This document shows positions 51,197-59,839 of a stretch of 61,689 nt of DNA, piece after piece. The position numbers and the translations under genes were made by a program. Where the stretch lies: the NCBI RefSeq assembly GCF_002812805.1, contig NZ_NMUM01000027.1:1-61689 (forward strand). Reading direction: 5' to 3'. The notes beneath the pieces are model-generated. The model saw only the letters and a list, made by a program, of their open reading frames with translations, made no database searches and had not been told where the DNA came from. Within the stretch, counting starts at the first letter, position 1, and every line of letters begins with the position of its first letter. The stretch comes from Microbacterium lacus (GTDB lineage Bacteria; Actinomycetota; Actinomycetes; Actinomycetales; Microbacteriaceae).

Positions 51197-52234
51197 TCAG
51201 GCGCGAGCCGTGAACACCAGCCGGGCGCCGCGGCGCTCGGCCAAGCAGCCGGGCAGATCGATCGGGGCCTGACCGTGCCAGTCGGTCACGAGTCGCGCAA
51301 CCTCCAGGGTTTGCGAGCGGGTCAGGCTGACCCCGAACTCGCTCTGCACGACGTGGCGAATCACGCGATGACGCAGCGCTGCCGGGTTGGCGGCGAGCGC
51401 GGCGACAGAGACCGAAATGCCCGCCTCGGCGTGCTCGACGATGTCTTCGATCGTCTCGTCGATCATGTCGCGGAACGCTTCGGCGTCCTCTCGCAGCTGC
51501 TCGGCGGTGCGCGCGAGGGCCTCGGCGACGCCGGGCCCGAGTTCGTCCTCCAGCAGCGGCAGCACCCGGTTGCGGACGCGCACACGGGCGAATCGGGGAT
51601 CTGCGTTGTGCGGGTCATCCCACGGCGCCAGTCCTTCGGCCGCGCATGCCGCGCGGGTTGCTTCGCGGCGCACGGCGAGTAGCGGACGCATCCAGAGCAC
51701 ACCGGATGTCTCGTCCGCCCGCACGGGCGCCATGCCCATCAGACTCGATCCACCCGAACCACGCGCGAGGCCGAGCAACACGGTTTCGGCCTGATCGTCG
51801 AGGGTGTGGCCGAGCAGCACAGCGACAGCGCCGGTGCGCTCGGCCTCGGCACGCAGCGCACCGTAGCGCGCGTCCCGGGCAGCGGCCTCGGGCCCACCAT
51901 CCGCTGCAACCTCGACTGGGACGACCATCGCGGTGAGCCCGAGGGTCCGTGCGGCACCGGCCGCGGCCTCGGCTTGTGCGGCCGAGGCATCCTGCAGTCC
52001 GTGGTCCACCACGACGGCAGAGGCTTCAATGCCGAGCCGTGGCGCCTCGAACGCGACCGCCGCGGTCAACGCGAGCGAGTCGGCACCGCCCGAGAGAGCG
52101 ACGAGCACGCGGGCTTCCGCGGCGCCGGGCTCACCGCGCAGGGGTGTCAGGGCCGCACGAACCGCCGACCGCACGGCCGCAACGGCGGGGTCGAGACGCC
52201 CGCGGTGGGCGCTGTGGTCGGCAGTCTCGGGCAC
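51197..52234 (-). CDS. tilS: tRNA(Ile)-lysidine synthase
   Basis: 345 residues from a GTG. It modifies C34 of tRNA-Ile(CAU) to lysidine so that it reads AUA. PP-loop VLVALSGGADSLALTAAV, then VVDHGLQDASAAQAE and LLGHTLDDQAETVLLGLARGS split by family-typical spacing. The C-terminal half is shorter than in E. coli, as in other actinobacteria. The upstream extension of the frame overlaps sequence with TACGGT placed six bases before the GTG, so the GTG is preferred. First gene of the conserved block. Confidence 0.92.
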   Translation of the reverse strand: MPETADHSAHRGRLDPAVAAVRSAVRAALTPLRGEPGAAEARVLVALSGGADSLALTAAVAFEAPRLGIEASAVVVDHGLQDASAAQAEAAAGAARTLGLTAMVVPVEVAADGGPEAAARDARYGALRAEAERTGAVAVLLGHTLDDQAETVLLGLARGSGGSSLMGMAPVRADETSGVLWMRPLLAVRREATRAACAAEGLAPWDDPHNADPRFARVRVRNRVLPLLEDELGPGVAEALARTAEQLREDAEAFRDMIDETIEDIVEHAEAGISVSVAALAANPAALRHRVIRHVVQSEFGVSLTRSQTLEVARLVTDWHGQAPIDLPGCLAERRGARLVFTARA

Positions 52235-52240
52235 GCCCCC

Positions 52241-52246
52241 ACCGTA
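52241..52246 (-). promoter_or_regulatory. -10 hexamer of tilS
   Basis: Minus-strand TACGGT, six-base spacer GGGGGC, then GTG at 52234; supports the chosen start. Confidence 0.5.
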
Positions 52247-52262
52247 CCCGCCGTGGTGTGCC

Positions 52263-52348
52263 GTAAATCTGAAAGGAACCACGACACCTCAGACCTCGAA
52301 ATCCACCCCATCGGGGCCCGGGGGATCCGAGATTCCTGTCAGATTTAC
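52263..52348. repeat. inverted repeat between tilS and ppa
   Basis: The arms GTAAATCTGAAAGGAA and TTCCTGTCAGATTTAC (one mismatch) enclose about 54 bases that contain GC-rich smaller repeats (ATCGGGGCCCGGGGGAT). It lies between two divergent start regions, so it could be regulatory. Confidence 0.7.
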
Positions 52349-52434
52349 GCCCTGCACCGGTTGACTAGGCTGGAACGCGGCGATCAGCAGGTCCGCCACT
52401 CATTTTTCGCACCATCTATATCGAGGAGCCACGC

Positions 52435-52968
52435 ATGGGCGCGTACGACGCCGTCATCGAGATCCCCCGCGGCAGCCGCGTCAAGTACGAGGTCGACCAC
52501 GGCACCGGCCGCGTGTTCCTCGACCGCGTGCTGTTCACACCCATGGGTTACCCCGCCGACTACGGATTCTTCGAGAACACCCTCGGCGAGGACGGCGACC
52601 CGCTCGATGTGCTCGTGCTGCTCGATGTCACGCTCTTTCCGGGCGTCATGGTGACCGTCCGCCCCGTCGGCGTGCTGAAGATGAGCGACGAGGCCGGCGG
52701 CGACGACAAGCTCGTCGCCGTGCTGGCGAAGGACCCGCGCTGGTCCCACATCCAGGACGTCAACGACATTCCCGAGTTCACGAAGAAAGAGATCGCGCAC
52801 TTCTTCGAGCACTACAAGGACCTCGAGCCGAACAAGTGGGTCAAGGTCGACGCGTGGGGCGATGTCACCGAGGCCGAGCGCCTCGTTGCCGAGTCCATCG
52901 TCCGCTTCGAAGAGCACGAGGGTCAGACCAAGACGCAGGGTGAGGGCGAAGCGCCCAAGTCCATCTGA
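52435..52968 (+). CDS. ppa: inorganic pyrophosphatase
   Basis: 177 residues. Soluble family I pyrophosphatase hydrolysing PPi to drive biosynthesis. Motifs: [38 protein letters not shown] (metal-binding Asp residues), the lysine region ELKPNKWVK-like [12 protein letters not shown]. Length normal for actinobacteria. TCGAGGAG precedes the ATG. TAGGCT at 52367 could be its -10, giving a leader of about 60 bases. Confidence 0.95.
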   Translation: MGAYDAVIEIPRGSRVKYEVDHGTGRVFLDRVLFTPMGYPADYGFFENTLGEDGDPLDVLVLLDVTLFPGVMVTVRPVGVLKMSDEAGGDDKLVAVLAKDPRWSHIQDVNDIPEFTKKEIAHFFEHYKDLEPNKWVKVDAWGDVTEAERLVAESIVRFEEHEGQTKTQGEGEAPKSI

Positions 52969-52992
52969 CCCGGTCCGGAGCCCGTCGGCGCG

Positions 52993-54216
52993 TCAGTCGT
53001 CGTCGCGGGCGGGCTCGAGCAGCGGATGCTCGCGGCTGTCGCGGTCGTCCATCTGGACGGGTATCGCGGCGGTGAACTCGGATGCCCGGGCCTCCCCATC
53101 GGCATTGCCCGAGAAGAGTCCGGCGCGGTCACGCGCTTCGGCGGGCGCTGCCGATTTCACGGCCGACGAGCGCTGCTGACCGGGATCGCCGACCAGAACA
53201 CGCTGTAGCGGCAGGGATGCCGCATCCTCATCGCGCACCCATTCGACGAGGGATTCGCGCACGACGCACCGCAGATCCCAGAGCGCTGCCGAGTCCGCCG
53301 CGCTGACCAGCACACGCACCCGCACCATGCCGCCCGTCGCCTCGGTCACCTGCAGCACCTGCGTGCGGCCATCCCAGAGCGACGACTCGGCCAGCACGGC
53401 CTCGAGTCGGGCGCGCATGGCATCCGTCGAGACGCGCCAGTCGACGTCCAGCTCGACCGATCCGACGATTTCGCTGCCGTACTTGGTCCAGTTCTCGAAC
53501 GCGGTCGAGGTGAAGTAGTTGCAGGGGAGCACCACGGTGCGCTGATCCCAGGTCATGACGACGACGTAGGTGAGCGTGATCTCGTGGATACGGCCCCACT
53601 GGCCGTCCACGACCACGACGTCGTCGACGCGGATGGCCTCCGAAAAAGCCAGTTGCACGCCGGCGAACACGTTCGCGAGCACGGACTGCGCGGCGAGACC
53701 GGCGACGATCGAGGCGATACCCGCAGATGCGAGGACGCTCGCGCCCACGGCTCGCACACCGTCGAAGGTGAGAAGGCAGGCACCGATCGCGACGATCACC
53801 ACGATGACGACCACCAGACGACGAACGATCTGCAGCTGCGTGTGCAGGCGACGCGCGACGCGGTTGTCGGGTACGTCGAGGCGATAGCGACTGAGGCTGA
53901 GGTCGGCGATGAACAGCAGTAGCTGGCAGACGAGCCACGCGCCGGATGAGATCAGCGCGATCAGCAGTGCGTGATCGACGACATCGCGCCAGTCGGCCCC
54001 CGGAAAGCTGATCGCCACGGCGATCCACACCCCGACGATGAGCAGAGTGACGCGGAACGGCCACCGTGCGCGCGCGATGAGCGTGGTCGCCCATTGCCTG
54101 TGGCGGGACGTCGTCCGGACGATGACGGACGCAATCGCCGAGATGATGAGGACGGCGATGAGCGCGCCGACGAGGGCGAGGGAAAAGGTCAGAAGTGTTG
54201 ACCAGGGTTCGGGCAC
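52993..54216 (-). CDS. MscS-family mechanosensitive channel
   Basis: 407 residues from a GTG. Five predicted membrane helices in the N-terminal 190 residues. The last is the pore helix (ASVLASAGIASIVAGLAAQSVLANVFAGVQLA), split by the conserved Gly/Ala packing, and is followed by the beta domain FSEAIRVDDVVVVDGQWGRIHEI. A long acidic C-terminal tail is present. It opens on membrane tension to release solutes. Substrate and ion preference not inferable. Confidence 0.88.
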   Translation of the reverse strand: MPEPWSTLLTFSLALVGALIAVLIISAIASVIVRTTSRHRQWATTLIARARWPFRVTLLIVGVWIAVAISFPGADWRDVVDHALLIALISSGAWLVCQLLLFIADLSLSRYRLDVPDNRVARRLHTQLQIVRRLVVVIVVIVAIGACLLTFDGVRAVGASVLASAGIASIVAGLAAQSVLANVFAGVQLAFSEAIRVDDVVVVDGQWGRIHEITLTYVVVMTWDQRTVVLPCNYFTSTAFENWTKYGSEIVGSVELDVDWRVSTDAMRARLEAVLAESSLWDGRTQVLQVTEATGGMVRVRVLVSAADSAALWDLRCVVRESLVEWVRDEDAASLPLQRVLVGDPGQQRSSAVKSAAPAEARDRAGLFSGNADGEARASEFTAAIPVQMDDRDSREHPLLEPARDDD

Positions 54217-54302
54217 GGGATCTCCGATCGGGTCGTTACCAGGCTAGGCACGACCCCCCGACCCGACGCAAACCCACAGAAAGGTCGTCAGGTTTCGCCC
54301 AG

Positions 54303-55727
54303 CTAGATCGAGATGCCCCGGGCGCGCATGAACACTTCGGGATTCGTGCGGTAGCCGTTGATCCAGACCTCGAAGTGCAGGTGGCACCCGTACGACAGGC
54401 CCGTCATACCCTCCCGGCCGATGAGCTGGCCGGAGCTGACGTTCGCACCGTAGCCGACCATGAAGCCGCCGTTCTGGATGTGCGAGTACCGCGTCACGAC
54501 GCCACCGCCGTGGTCGATGTGGATCTGGTTGCCGCTCTGCCCGTTGGCGGCTGCGTAGGTCACCCGACCGCTGTACGCGGCGAAAACGCCGGCGCCGCAG
54601 CCGGTCGACATGTCGGTGCCGTTGTGGAAGCCCGTGCATCCGTATCCCGGTGTACACAGCGTGGCGCGAGACCCGTAGCGGTCGCTCTGACGCCCACTGG
54701 ATGGGCGGGCCCAACCGGTGGTGCCGACCTGTCCGCCGCCACCGCCACCGCCGCCTCCACCGCCGCCGCCGCCGCCGTTCGCAGCAGCTGCCGCAGCGGC
54801 TTCCGCGGCGAGGCGACGCGCTTCTTCCTCCGCACGGCGCCGAGCCTCTTCTTCAGCCTTGCGCTTGGCTTCGACACCCGCCTGATACCCGGCGACGGTC
54901 TGCGCGGTCTGGTCTTTGAGGGCGGCGAGCTGCGCCTCGAGCACGACGAGGTGCTCGGACTGAGCGTCCAGGGCCGCCTGGGCGGCATCCGCAGCAGCCT
55001 GGGATTCGACCATCTTCTGTTCGGCGACCTGCTTCAGGCGGTCACGCTCGTCGCGGGCGACGGATGCCTGGTCGCTCAGCGACTGCGCGGAGTTCTGGGC
55101 CGTGACCGCACTGGCGAAGGTGTCTTTGTTCCGCTCGAGCACCTTGTCCATGCGGCCGAGGCGTCCGAGCAGGTCGTCTGCCCCCGTCGCGGACCCTGCG
55201 AAGAACAGTTCGAGCGAGGTGTCGTCGCCGCCGCTGCGGTACAGCTGCGAGGCGACCTTGCCCGCGCGCTGTGATGCCGCGCTCGCCGCCGCGCCCTGGG
55301 CGTCAGCCTGGGCTTGCAGATCATCGGCGATCATGACCGAGTTGAGGTATTCCTCTTCGGCCTCGAAGTACTCCATCGAGGCCTGCTCGGCGGCGGCCTG
55401 CGTGGCTGCGACGTTGGCCTGGAGCTGGTTGATGAGGCCCTCGATGCGAGTGACCTCGCTGGCCTTGGATGCTTCGTTGCCCTTGGCGCGCTGAACGTCA
55501 TCCCACGAGGGGTAGGTGGCGGCGAACGCGGCGGGAATCATGGGTCCGCCGATCGCACCGGCGGCGACCAGACCGAGCGCACCAGCGCCGAGTAGCCAGC
55601 GACGGGATACGGACCGCTTCGCGATTGCGGCGTTGGCCCGCATTTCGGCCGGAGTCGGAGCACACCCGCAGTCCGGATCGGGACCGGATGCGTCGCGCAC
55701 GAAGGCATCGCCGTGCAGAGCTGACAC
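54303..55727 (-). CDS. secreted M23 peptidase with coiled coil and polyglycine linker
   Basis: 474 residues from a GTG with GGGAGGA six bases upstream. A Cys-containing N-terminus is followed by a Tat-like signal SVSRRWLLGAGALGLVAAGA and cleavage after AAFA. A long coiled coil (~90-310) resembles EnvC/RipA-type regulators and ends in RKAEEEARRRAEEEARRLA. A run of 16 Gly links to the LytM (M23) domain with Zn ligands in GFHNGTDMS (His, Asp) and CHLHFEVWING (HLH). It cuts peptidoglycan cross-links at division. In the zinc-binding motif the usual HxGxDxx is HNGTD, which is normal. Confidence 0.88.
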   Translation of the reverse strand: MSALHGDAFVRDASGPDPDCGCAPTPAEMRANAAIAKRSVSRRWLLGAGALGLVAAGAIGGPMIPAAFAATYPSWDDVQRAKGNEASKASEVTRIEGLINQLQANVAATQAAAEQASMEYFEAEEEYLNSVMIADDLQAQADAQGAAASAASQRAGKVASQLYRSGGDDTSLELFFAGSATGADDLLGRLGRMDKVLERNKDTFASAVTAQNSAQSLSDQASVARDERDRLKQVAEQKMVESQAAADAAQAALDAQSEHLVVLEAQLAALKDQTAQTVAGYQAGVEAKRKAEEEARRRAEEEARRLAAEAAAAAAANGGGGGGGGGGGGGGGQVGTTGWARPSSGRQSDRYGSRATLCTPGYGCTGFHNGTDMSTGCGAGVFAAYSGRVTYAAANGQSGNQIHIDHGGGVVTRYSHIQNGGFMVGYGANVSSGQLIGREGMTGLSYGCHLHFEVWINGYRTNPEVFMRARGISI

Positions 55728-55991
55728 GTCGTTCCTCCCGATTGCTACGCCAGTAACATAAATCACACTAACAACATCTTTAACATTCGTAACATGCGAT
55801 GTCTTGTGCTGCAAGTATTCGCCCAGTTCGGGGCGATTCCCAGTCCATGTCGGTCGACGACTTATATGGGCGTAGACCACCAGCATCCCTGCCCGTCTCG
55901 GTTGGCACGGGTCGGCGCGCCCGCGATTGGCGGTTTGGTCGGGGAATGCGTATGCTTGAGCGTCGGTAAGCGTGAGCCCTCGGGTTCATTC
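55728..55991 (-). promoter_or_regulatory. AT-rich leader of the M23 gene with repeated TGTTA sites
   Basis: The block 55750-55800 is unusually AT-rich. TAACAT occurs at 55754, 55781 and 55790, and TAACAA at 55769, on the plus strand (TGTTA on the gene strand). The 9-bp spaced pair TAACATTCGTAACAT resembles the GTAAC direct repeats bound by MtrA, which controls cell-wall hydrolases in actinobacteria. The rest of the gap has a GTCGTCGAC-like palindrome but no recognised riboswitch. Confidence 0.4.
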
Positions 55992-56064
55992 GGCCCCATC
56001 GTTTAGCGGCCTAGGACGCCGCCCTTTCACGGCGGTAGCACGGGTTCGAATCCCGTTGGGGTCA
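55992..56064 (+). tRNA. tRNA-Glu (anticodon TTC)
   Basis: 73 nt without encoded CCA. Acceptor GGCCCCA pairs with TGGGGTC, discriminator A; anticodon stem-loop CCGCC-CTTTCAC-GGCGG; T arm CGGGTTCGAATCCCG. First of a three-tRNA cluster. Confidence 0.95.
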
Positions 56065-56084
56065 CTCGTACAACTAAATAGCAT

Positions 56085-56158
56085 GGCCCTGTAGCGCAGT
56101 TGGTTAGCGTGCCGCCCTGTCACGGCGGAGGTCGCGGGTTCAAGTCCCGTCAGGGTCG
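56085..56158 (+). tRNA. tRNA-Asp (anticodon GTC)
   Basis: 74 nt. Acceptor GGCCCTG with CAGGGTC, discriminator G; anticodon stem-loop CCGCC-CTGTCAC-GGCGG; T arm GCGGGTTCAAGTCCCGT. 20 bases after tRNA-Glu, so probably co-transcribed. Confidence 0.95.
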
Positions 56159-56166
56159 CTCTAAGC

Positions 56167-56199
56167 GACGGGCCCTTTCTTATGAGAGGGCCTTTCGTC
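56167..56199 (+). terminator. terminator after tRNA-Asp
   Basis: Stem GGCCCT/AGGGCC (56171-56176 with 56187-56192), ten-base AT-rich loop, followed by CTTTCGTCT. Confidence 0.6.
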
Positions 56200-56237
56200 T
56201 AGATCGCGGCAGACTCGCTTTCGAGCGGACGCCGCGA

Positions 56238-56310
56238 GGCTCTGTAGCTCAGTTGGTAGAGCGCACGACTGAAAATCGTGAGGTCACGGGATCGACGCCC
56301 GTCGGAGCCA
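56238..56310 (+). tRNA. tRNA-Phe (anticodon GAA)
   Basis: 73 nt. Acceptor GGCTCTG with CGGAGCC, discriminator A; anticodon stem-loop CACGA-CTGAAAA-TCGTG; D arm GTAGCTCAGTTGGTAGAGC. The T loop is ACGGGATCGACGCCCGT, with ATCGACG in place of the usual TTCAAAT/TTCGAAT, a small deviation. Confidence 0.93.
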
Positions 56311-56311
56311 C

Positions 56312-56350
56312 TGAAACCCTCGTGAGGCTTCTACTCGCGGGGGTTTCTCT
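56312..56350 (+). terminator. terminator after tRNA-Phe
   Basis: GAAACCC with CTCGTGAG on one side and CTCGCGG plus GGGTTTC on the other form a long hairpin followed by TCTAATT. Confidence 0.7.
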
Positions 56351-56946
56351 AATTCCCTGACTAGCTGGCATTTATCGCTGACCGTCCGCACCGGACACTA
56401 AGCCCTCCAGTCAATTCAGCATCCTTTTGTACCCGCACGTCTGGGCGTCATGTGCCGGGAATGTGCCGGGAAGACGACGAGAACGCATGCCGGCTCGCCC
56501 GAGGCGACGAAGGGGCCCGAAGGCGCGAATTGACCGGAGTGACTCGAGAGTGCATCCAAATATTTTTTGGGTTCGATCGTTGTCGTCGCGAAGGCACAAG
56601 CCGAGCTAGACGGGCAGCATACGGACTGGGCGTATCGGCGCTCCCCATCCGGGTAGATATCCTTGAGCACGGCGAGTCCAAAAATCCGAGGCTGGTTCTC
56701 GCCGGCCCCGTCCGGTCACAGCACCTGGCGGGGCATTTCTGTTTGAGCGGCAGTCGAACACCACCGCCCATGTCGTGAGTCCTCCCCCACCTGGTGCGGC
56801 TATCCACTGCGGAGCGCTCCGACGTAGCGCGCGCACGGGGATGACGGCTTCGCTGCGGGGCCCCCTTGCCTGGTCGTATCGCCAGGGTTATTCTCGGGGT
56901 GTCACGGAGGCTCGTGCGCAGGTCAGATTTGACTTTGGGAGTGAGC
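56351..56946. other. gene-poor stretch downstream of tRNA-Phe
   Basis: About 600 bases without a convincing gene on either strand. ATGTGCCGGGA is present twice in direct tandem (56449-56470). The AT content is higher than in the core. It looks like decayed mobile DNA beside a tRNA, but no integrase remnant could be identified. Confidence 0.4.
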
Positions 56947-57261
56947 ATGTCAGTGTGTGATAGCCCCCGATTCGAGTTGCGTCGTCTCACGGCGACGGAG
57001 TCGATCATCCAGGATCACTGGTTTCCGCACAACGATCCGCGATGCGCAGTGGCGTGCGTCGCGGAACTTACCGAGGTCGTGTGGTTGCGTGACCTAGTGC
57101 TTTCCTCTCGGTACACGTCGGTGGGCGAAGTACTCGACGAGGTCATGCGGACCCTCACGACGGCGGACACAATCCCGCACAGGCATCCACATCTGGGTCA
57201 CGCGACGAAGTCAGATAGCTTGGCGTCCGATCCGTCTAAGTCGGCGGTCCATCCGTCGTGA
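56947..57261 (+). CDS. hypothetical protein
   Basis: 104 residues from the ATG at 56947 with GGGAG six bases upstream. The first ~80 residues look natural (DSPRFELRRLTATESIIQDH, PRCAVACVAELTEVVWLRDL, VGEVLDEVMRTLTTADTIPH). The last ~20 look like read-through into the next, decayed segment. No family recognised. It may be truncated at its 3' end, as the neighbouring sequence is a pseudogene. Confidence 0.45.
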   Translation: MSVCDSPRFELRRLTATESIIQDHWFPHNDPRCAVACVAELTEVVWLRDLVLSSRYTSVGEVLDEVMRTLTTADTIPHRHPHLGHATKSDSLASDPSKSAVHPS

Positions 57262-57470
57262 GCATCGTCGGATGAAGGTTGGAGATCACTGACGCACCTG
57301 TGAAAACGCACGTACCCCCAGTGTCTTCGAGCCCAGCCAGCATGCTGCTCTCCATATTCGCCAGTTCGCGAACGATTCGAGGGATGCGCTTGAGCCGATG
57401 CGAGACAATGGACGCAGATTCGAGGGGCGTCCTAATGAAGGTCCGGAGGCCCATCAACGTCATGCCGAGT
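57240..57470 (-). pseudogene. fragment of a RelA/SpoT-domain protein
   Basis: Minus-strand residues MGLRTFIRTPLES, then IVSHRLKRIPRIVRELANM and MLAGLEDTGGT match the start of the RelA_SpoT nucleotidyltransferase domain (…QRLKR.P.I..KL.. … MQDIGGCR…). After this the similarity stops and the frame ends at 57236; no catalytic part remains. The N-terminal side up to 57565 is open but not clearly related. A degenerate (p)ppGpp synthetase relic is the best reading. Confidence 0.5.
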
Positions 57471-57565
57471 GGTCGGGGGGGGGTTTCGGTTCGATCGGGC
57501 GGAGTCGTGAAATTCTGAGCACCCGGCCACAACTGCAAGAGGAACTTGCCCCAGCAGCTCGCCAA

Positions 57566-58065
57566 TGCAATTCAGGAAGGCGCTGACGCCGAAGGATCGC
57601 TCGTAGTCATCAAGGCCCGGCCTTCATATATTGCTGACCGCGGCCCACGCGAAGCGGCATCGAAACTCATCGTGGTGGCCGCTTCAGGGTCTCTACGCGA
57701 TACCAACTGCCGCGCATCCGCCCTCATGTGCCTTCGCGATAGCAGCACACTTTCCTCTGATCGACACGAGACCTTCCCTCGATGGTGCGGATGCGACGCG
57801 CCGCTTCGTCGGTCTGGCCGGCCGTGGATTCGCAGAGTGCTCGCCCGAGGGGACACTTGGCGGACCAATCCATCTGAGCCCCAACTCTGTCACCGCCGCG
57901 CGGCTTGCGATGATAGTGGCGCGTACGCTCAACCGACGTTTGCCGACGGAGGAACCGTGGGTCGTGGTATCGCCGATCGTGGAGCAGCCGAGCTGCTGCG
58001 AAGGACACCCTCGCATTTCGATTTCGTCGGAGAGTCACGGACGTAGCGCGCGAGACCGTTGCTCG
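57566..58065. other. 500-base stretch with no supported gene
   Basis: Two plus-strand frames here have short protein-like phrases (QQLANAIQEGADAEGSLVVI, then in another frame SPNSVTAARLAMIVARTLNR), suggesting a frameshifted, decayed gene. I cannot name it. Confidence 0.3.
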
Positions 58066-58884
58066 TCAGCCTTGCGCGAGTTCAGCCACGTCCTGCCATT
58101 CCTCCCACGTCTTGAGCCGCGCTGCGTAGTCCGCTTCCGCGATTGGTCGGGGAGCTGTCCCGAAAAATACTCGCAGCGGCGGCTTCTCGGCGTCGACGAT
58201 TCGCATCATCGCCGCCGCGGATGCTTCGGGACTTCCAGGGACCTGCGATTGGCGTTGCTGCTGACGCCGCTGGCGAGCTCCGTCGTATGCAGCAATCGGC
58301 GTCGAGCGGCTGGCGCTTGCCCCACTCCAGTCAGTCGCGAATCCACCTGGCTCAATCAAGGTCACGTGAATGCCGAACTCGGCGACTTCCTGCGCGAGCG
58401 ATTGCGAGAAGCCCTCGAGCGCCCATTTCGACGCGTGATAAATTCCGAGGTTGACGAACGCTGTGATTCCTCCGATCGAGGACACTTGGATGATGTGGCC
58501 GTACCCCTGCGCCCGCATGATCGGCACGGCCGCCTGGGTGATCCAGAGCGCGCCGAAGACATTCGTCTCGAACTGGTCTCGCGCTTCGCTCTCGGTCACC
58601 TCTTCGACCATCCCAAATTGGCCATAGCCAGCGTTGTTCACGACGACATCGAGCCCGCCGAAGTGCGACGCGGCGGAGGAGACCGCCGACAGGTCAGACT
58701 GCCGATCAGTCACATCCAGTGCAATGGGCAGGATGGTATCGCCGAACCGCTCGACGAGATCATCGAGGGTCGAGATATCTCGCACCGTGGCGGCCACCCG
58801 GTCACCTCTCTCGAGCGCTGCGATAGCCCACTGGCGGCCGAAGCCGCGAGACGCGCCAGTAATGAACCAAGTCTTCTGAGGCAT
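58066..58884 (-). CDS. classical SDR oxidoreductase
   Basis: 272 residues. NAD(P)-binding TGASRGFG (residues 9-16), Asp in LDVTD, NNAGYGQFG, catalytic Ser in IIQVSSIGG and YHASK (Tyr, Lys), then PGGFATDW. Arg residues after strand 2 (TVRDIS) suggest NADP preference. It is unlike the mycofactocin-type SDRs: no insertion after strand 2. It is divergent from the IclR regulator 86 bases away, which probably controls it. Substrate unknown. Confidence 0.88.
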   Translation of the reverse strand: MPQKTWFITGASRGFGRQWAIAALERGDRVAATVRDISTLDDLVERFGDTILPIALDVTDRQSDLSAVSSAASHFGGLDVVVNNAGYGQFGMVEEVTESEARDQFETNVFGALWITQAAVPIMRAQGYGHIIQVSSIGGITAFVNLGIYHASKWALEGFSQSLAQEVAEFGIHVTLIEPGGFATDWSGASASRSTPIAAYDGARQRRQQQRQSQVPGSPEASAAAMMRIVDAEKPPLRVFFGTAPRPIAEADYAARLKTWEEWQDVAELAQG

Positions 58885-58970
58885 ACATTCAGCCTACGGC
58901 CGAGAAGGGCACGAAAACCGACGGATAGGCTGATACTGTTCCGGGCACCGCGCGGGAACCAGGGGAAAGA

Positions 58971-59810
58971 GTGAGTACGATGCCTCGTGAAGGCCGGTCC
59001 AAGCCTGGCGGCGAAAAGCTCCTTGACGATGACCGCTCGCTGACCGCCCCACAGAAGGTCTTCGCCGTCCTCGATGCCCTTTACCGGACACGACGACCGA
59101 TGTCGCTGTCTGCGATCGGCCGATCGACCAGTCTTCCTCTTACGACCGTGCACCGCATTCTCGGGGAGCTGGTCGACTGGGGGGGCCTCGAACGCGACGA
59201 GAACGGGGTGTACCGCATCGGCCTGCACCTCTGGGAACTCGGATCGCTTGCTCCGCGCAGCACCGGGCTGGTTGATGCGGCCCTGCCGTTCCTCGAAGAC
59301 CTATATGAGGCCACTCATGGAAACGTGCGACTCGGCGTAAGAGAAGGCACCGAAGCGATCTTCGTATCGCATCTCTCCGGTCATGGCTCAGTACCGCTCC
59401 GTACAAGGGCCGCAACCCGACTGCCGATGCGCACAACGGGTGCGGGGCTGGTGCTGCTCGCCCACGCCCCCGCAGATGTGTTCAACGATGTGGTCGAGAA
59501 GTCGCTGCCGCGTTTCACACCGTTCACTATCGTCGACGTCGGCTCGCTTCGTCGGATCCTTGCGGACGTGCGTCGCGACGGATACGCCATCTGCGATCGA
59601 CAGATGACAAGCGAAGCGGTCTCCGTTGCGGCTCCGATCAGATCGACATCCGGAGACGTCATCGCCGCCGTCTCGGTCGCGGTCCGCGGTGAAGGTACAC
59701 CGGCGGTGCGAGAACACATACCCGCCGTGTTGATGGCTGCGCGAGGCATATCGCGCGCACTTGCCGATCAACCTCCCGCATGGCTGCAAGCATCTGCGGC
59801 ATCGGCCTGA
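58971..59810 (+). CDS. IclR-family transcriptional regulator
   Basis: 279 residues from a GTG with GGGGAAAG upstream. Winged HTH at ~25-90 (KVFAVLDALYRTRRPMSLSA, LPLTTVHRILGELVDWGGLE) and an effector-binding IclR domain (TRLPMRTTGAGLVLLAHAP, AVSVAAPIRSTSGDVIAAVS). IclR proteins usually repress or activate nearby catabolic genes. Neighbours are the divergent SDR and the convergent, broken alpha/beta hydrolase, which together suggest a small degradation cluster. Confidence 0.88.
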   Translation: MSTMPREGRSKPGGEKLLDDDRSLTAPQKVFAVLDALYRTRRPMSLSAIGRSTSLPLTTVHRILGELVDWGGLERDENGVYRIGLHLWELGSLAPRSTGLVDAALPFLEDLYEATHGNVRLGVREGTEAIFVSHLSGHGSVPLRTRAATRLPMRTTGAGLVLLAHAPADVFNDVVEKSLPRFTPFTIVDVGSLRRILADVRRDGYAICDRQMTSEAVSVAAPIRSTSGDVIAAVSVAVRGEGTPAVREHIPAVLMAARGISRALADQPPAWLQASAASA

Positions 59811-59839
59811 TTAAGCCCGAAGGCGGTCGAGTCTTACAG

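Noticed and set aside
55728..55991. c-di-AMP (ydaO) riboswitch before the M23 gene
   Set aside because: Such riboswitches precede wall hydrolases in actinobacteria, but I could not match its conserved core here.
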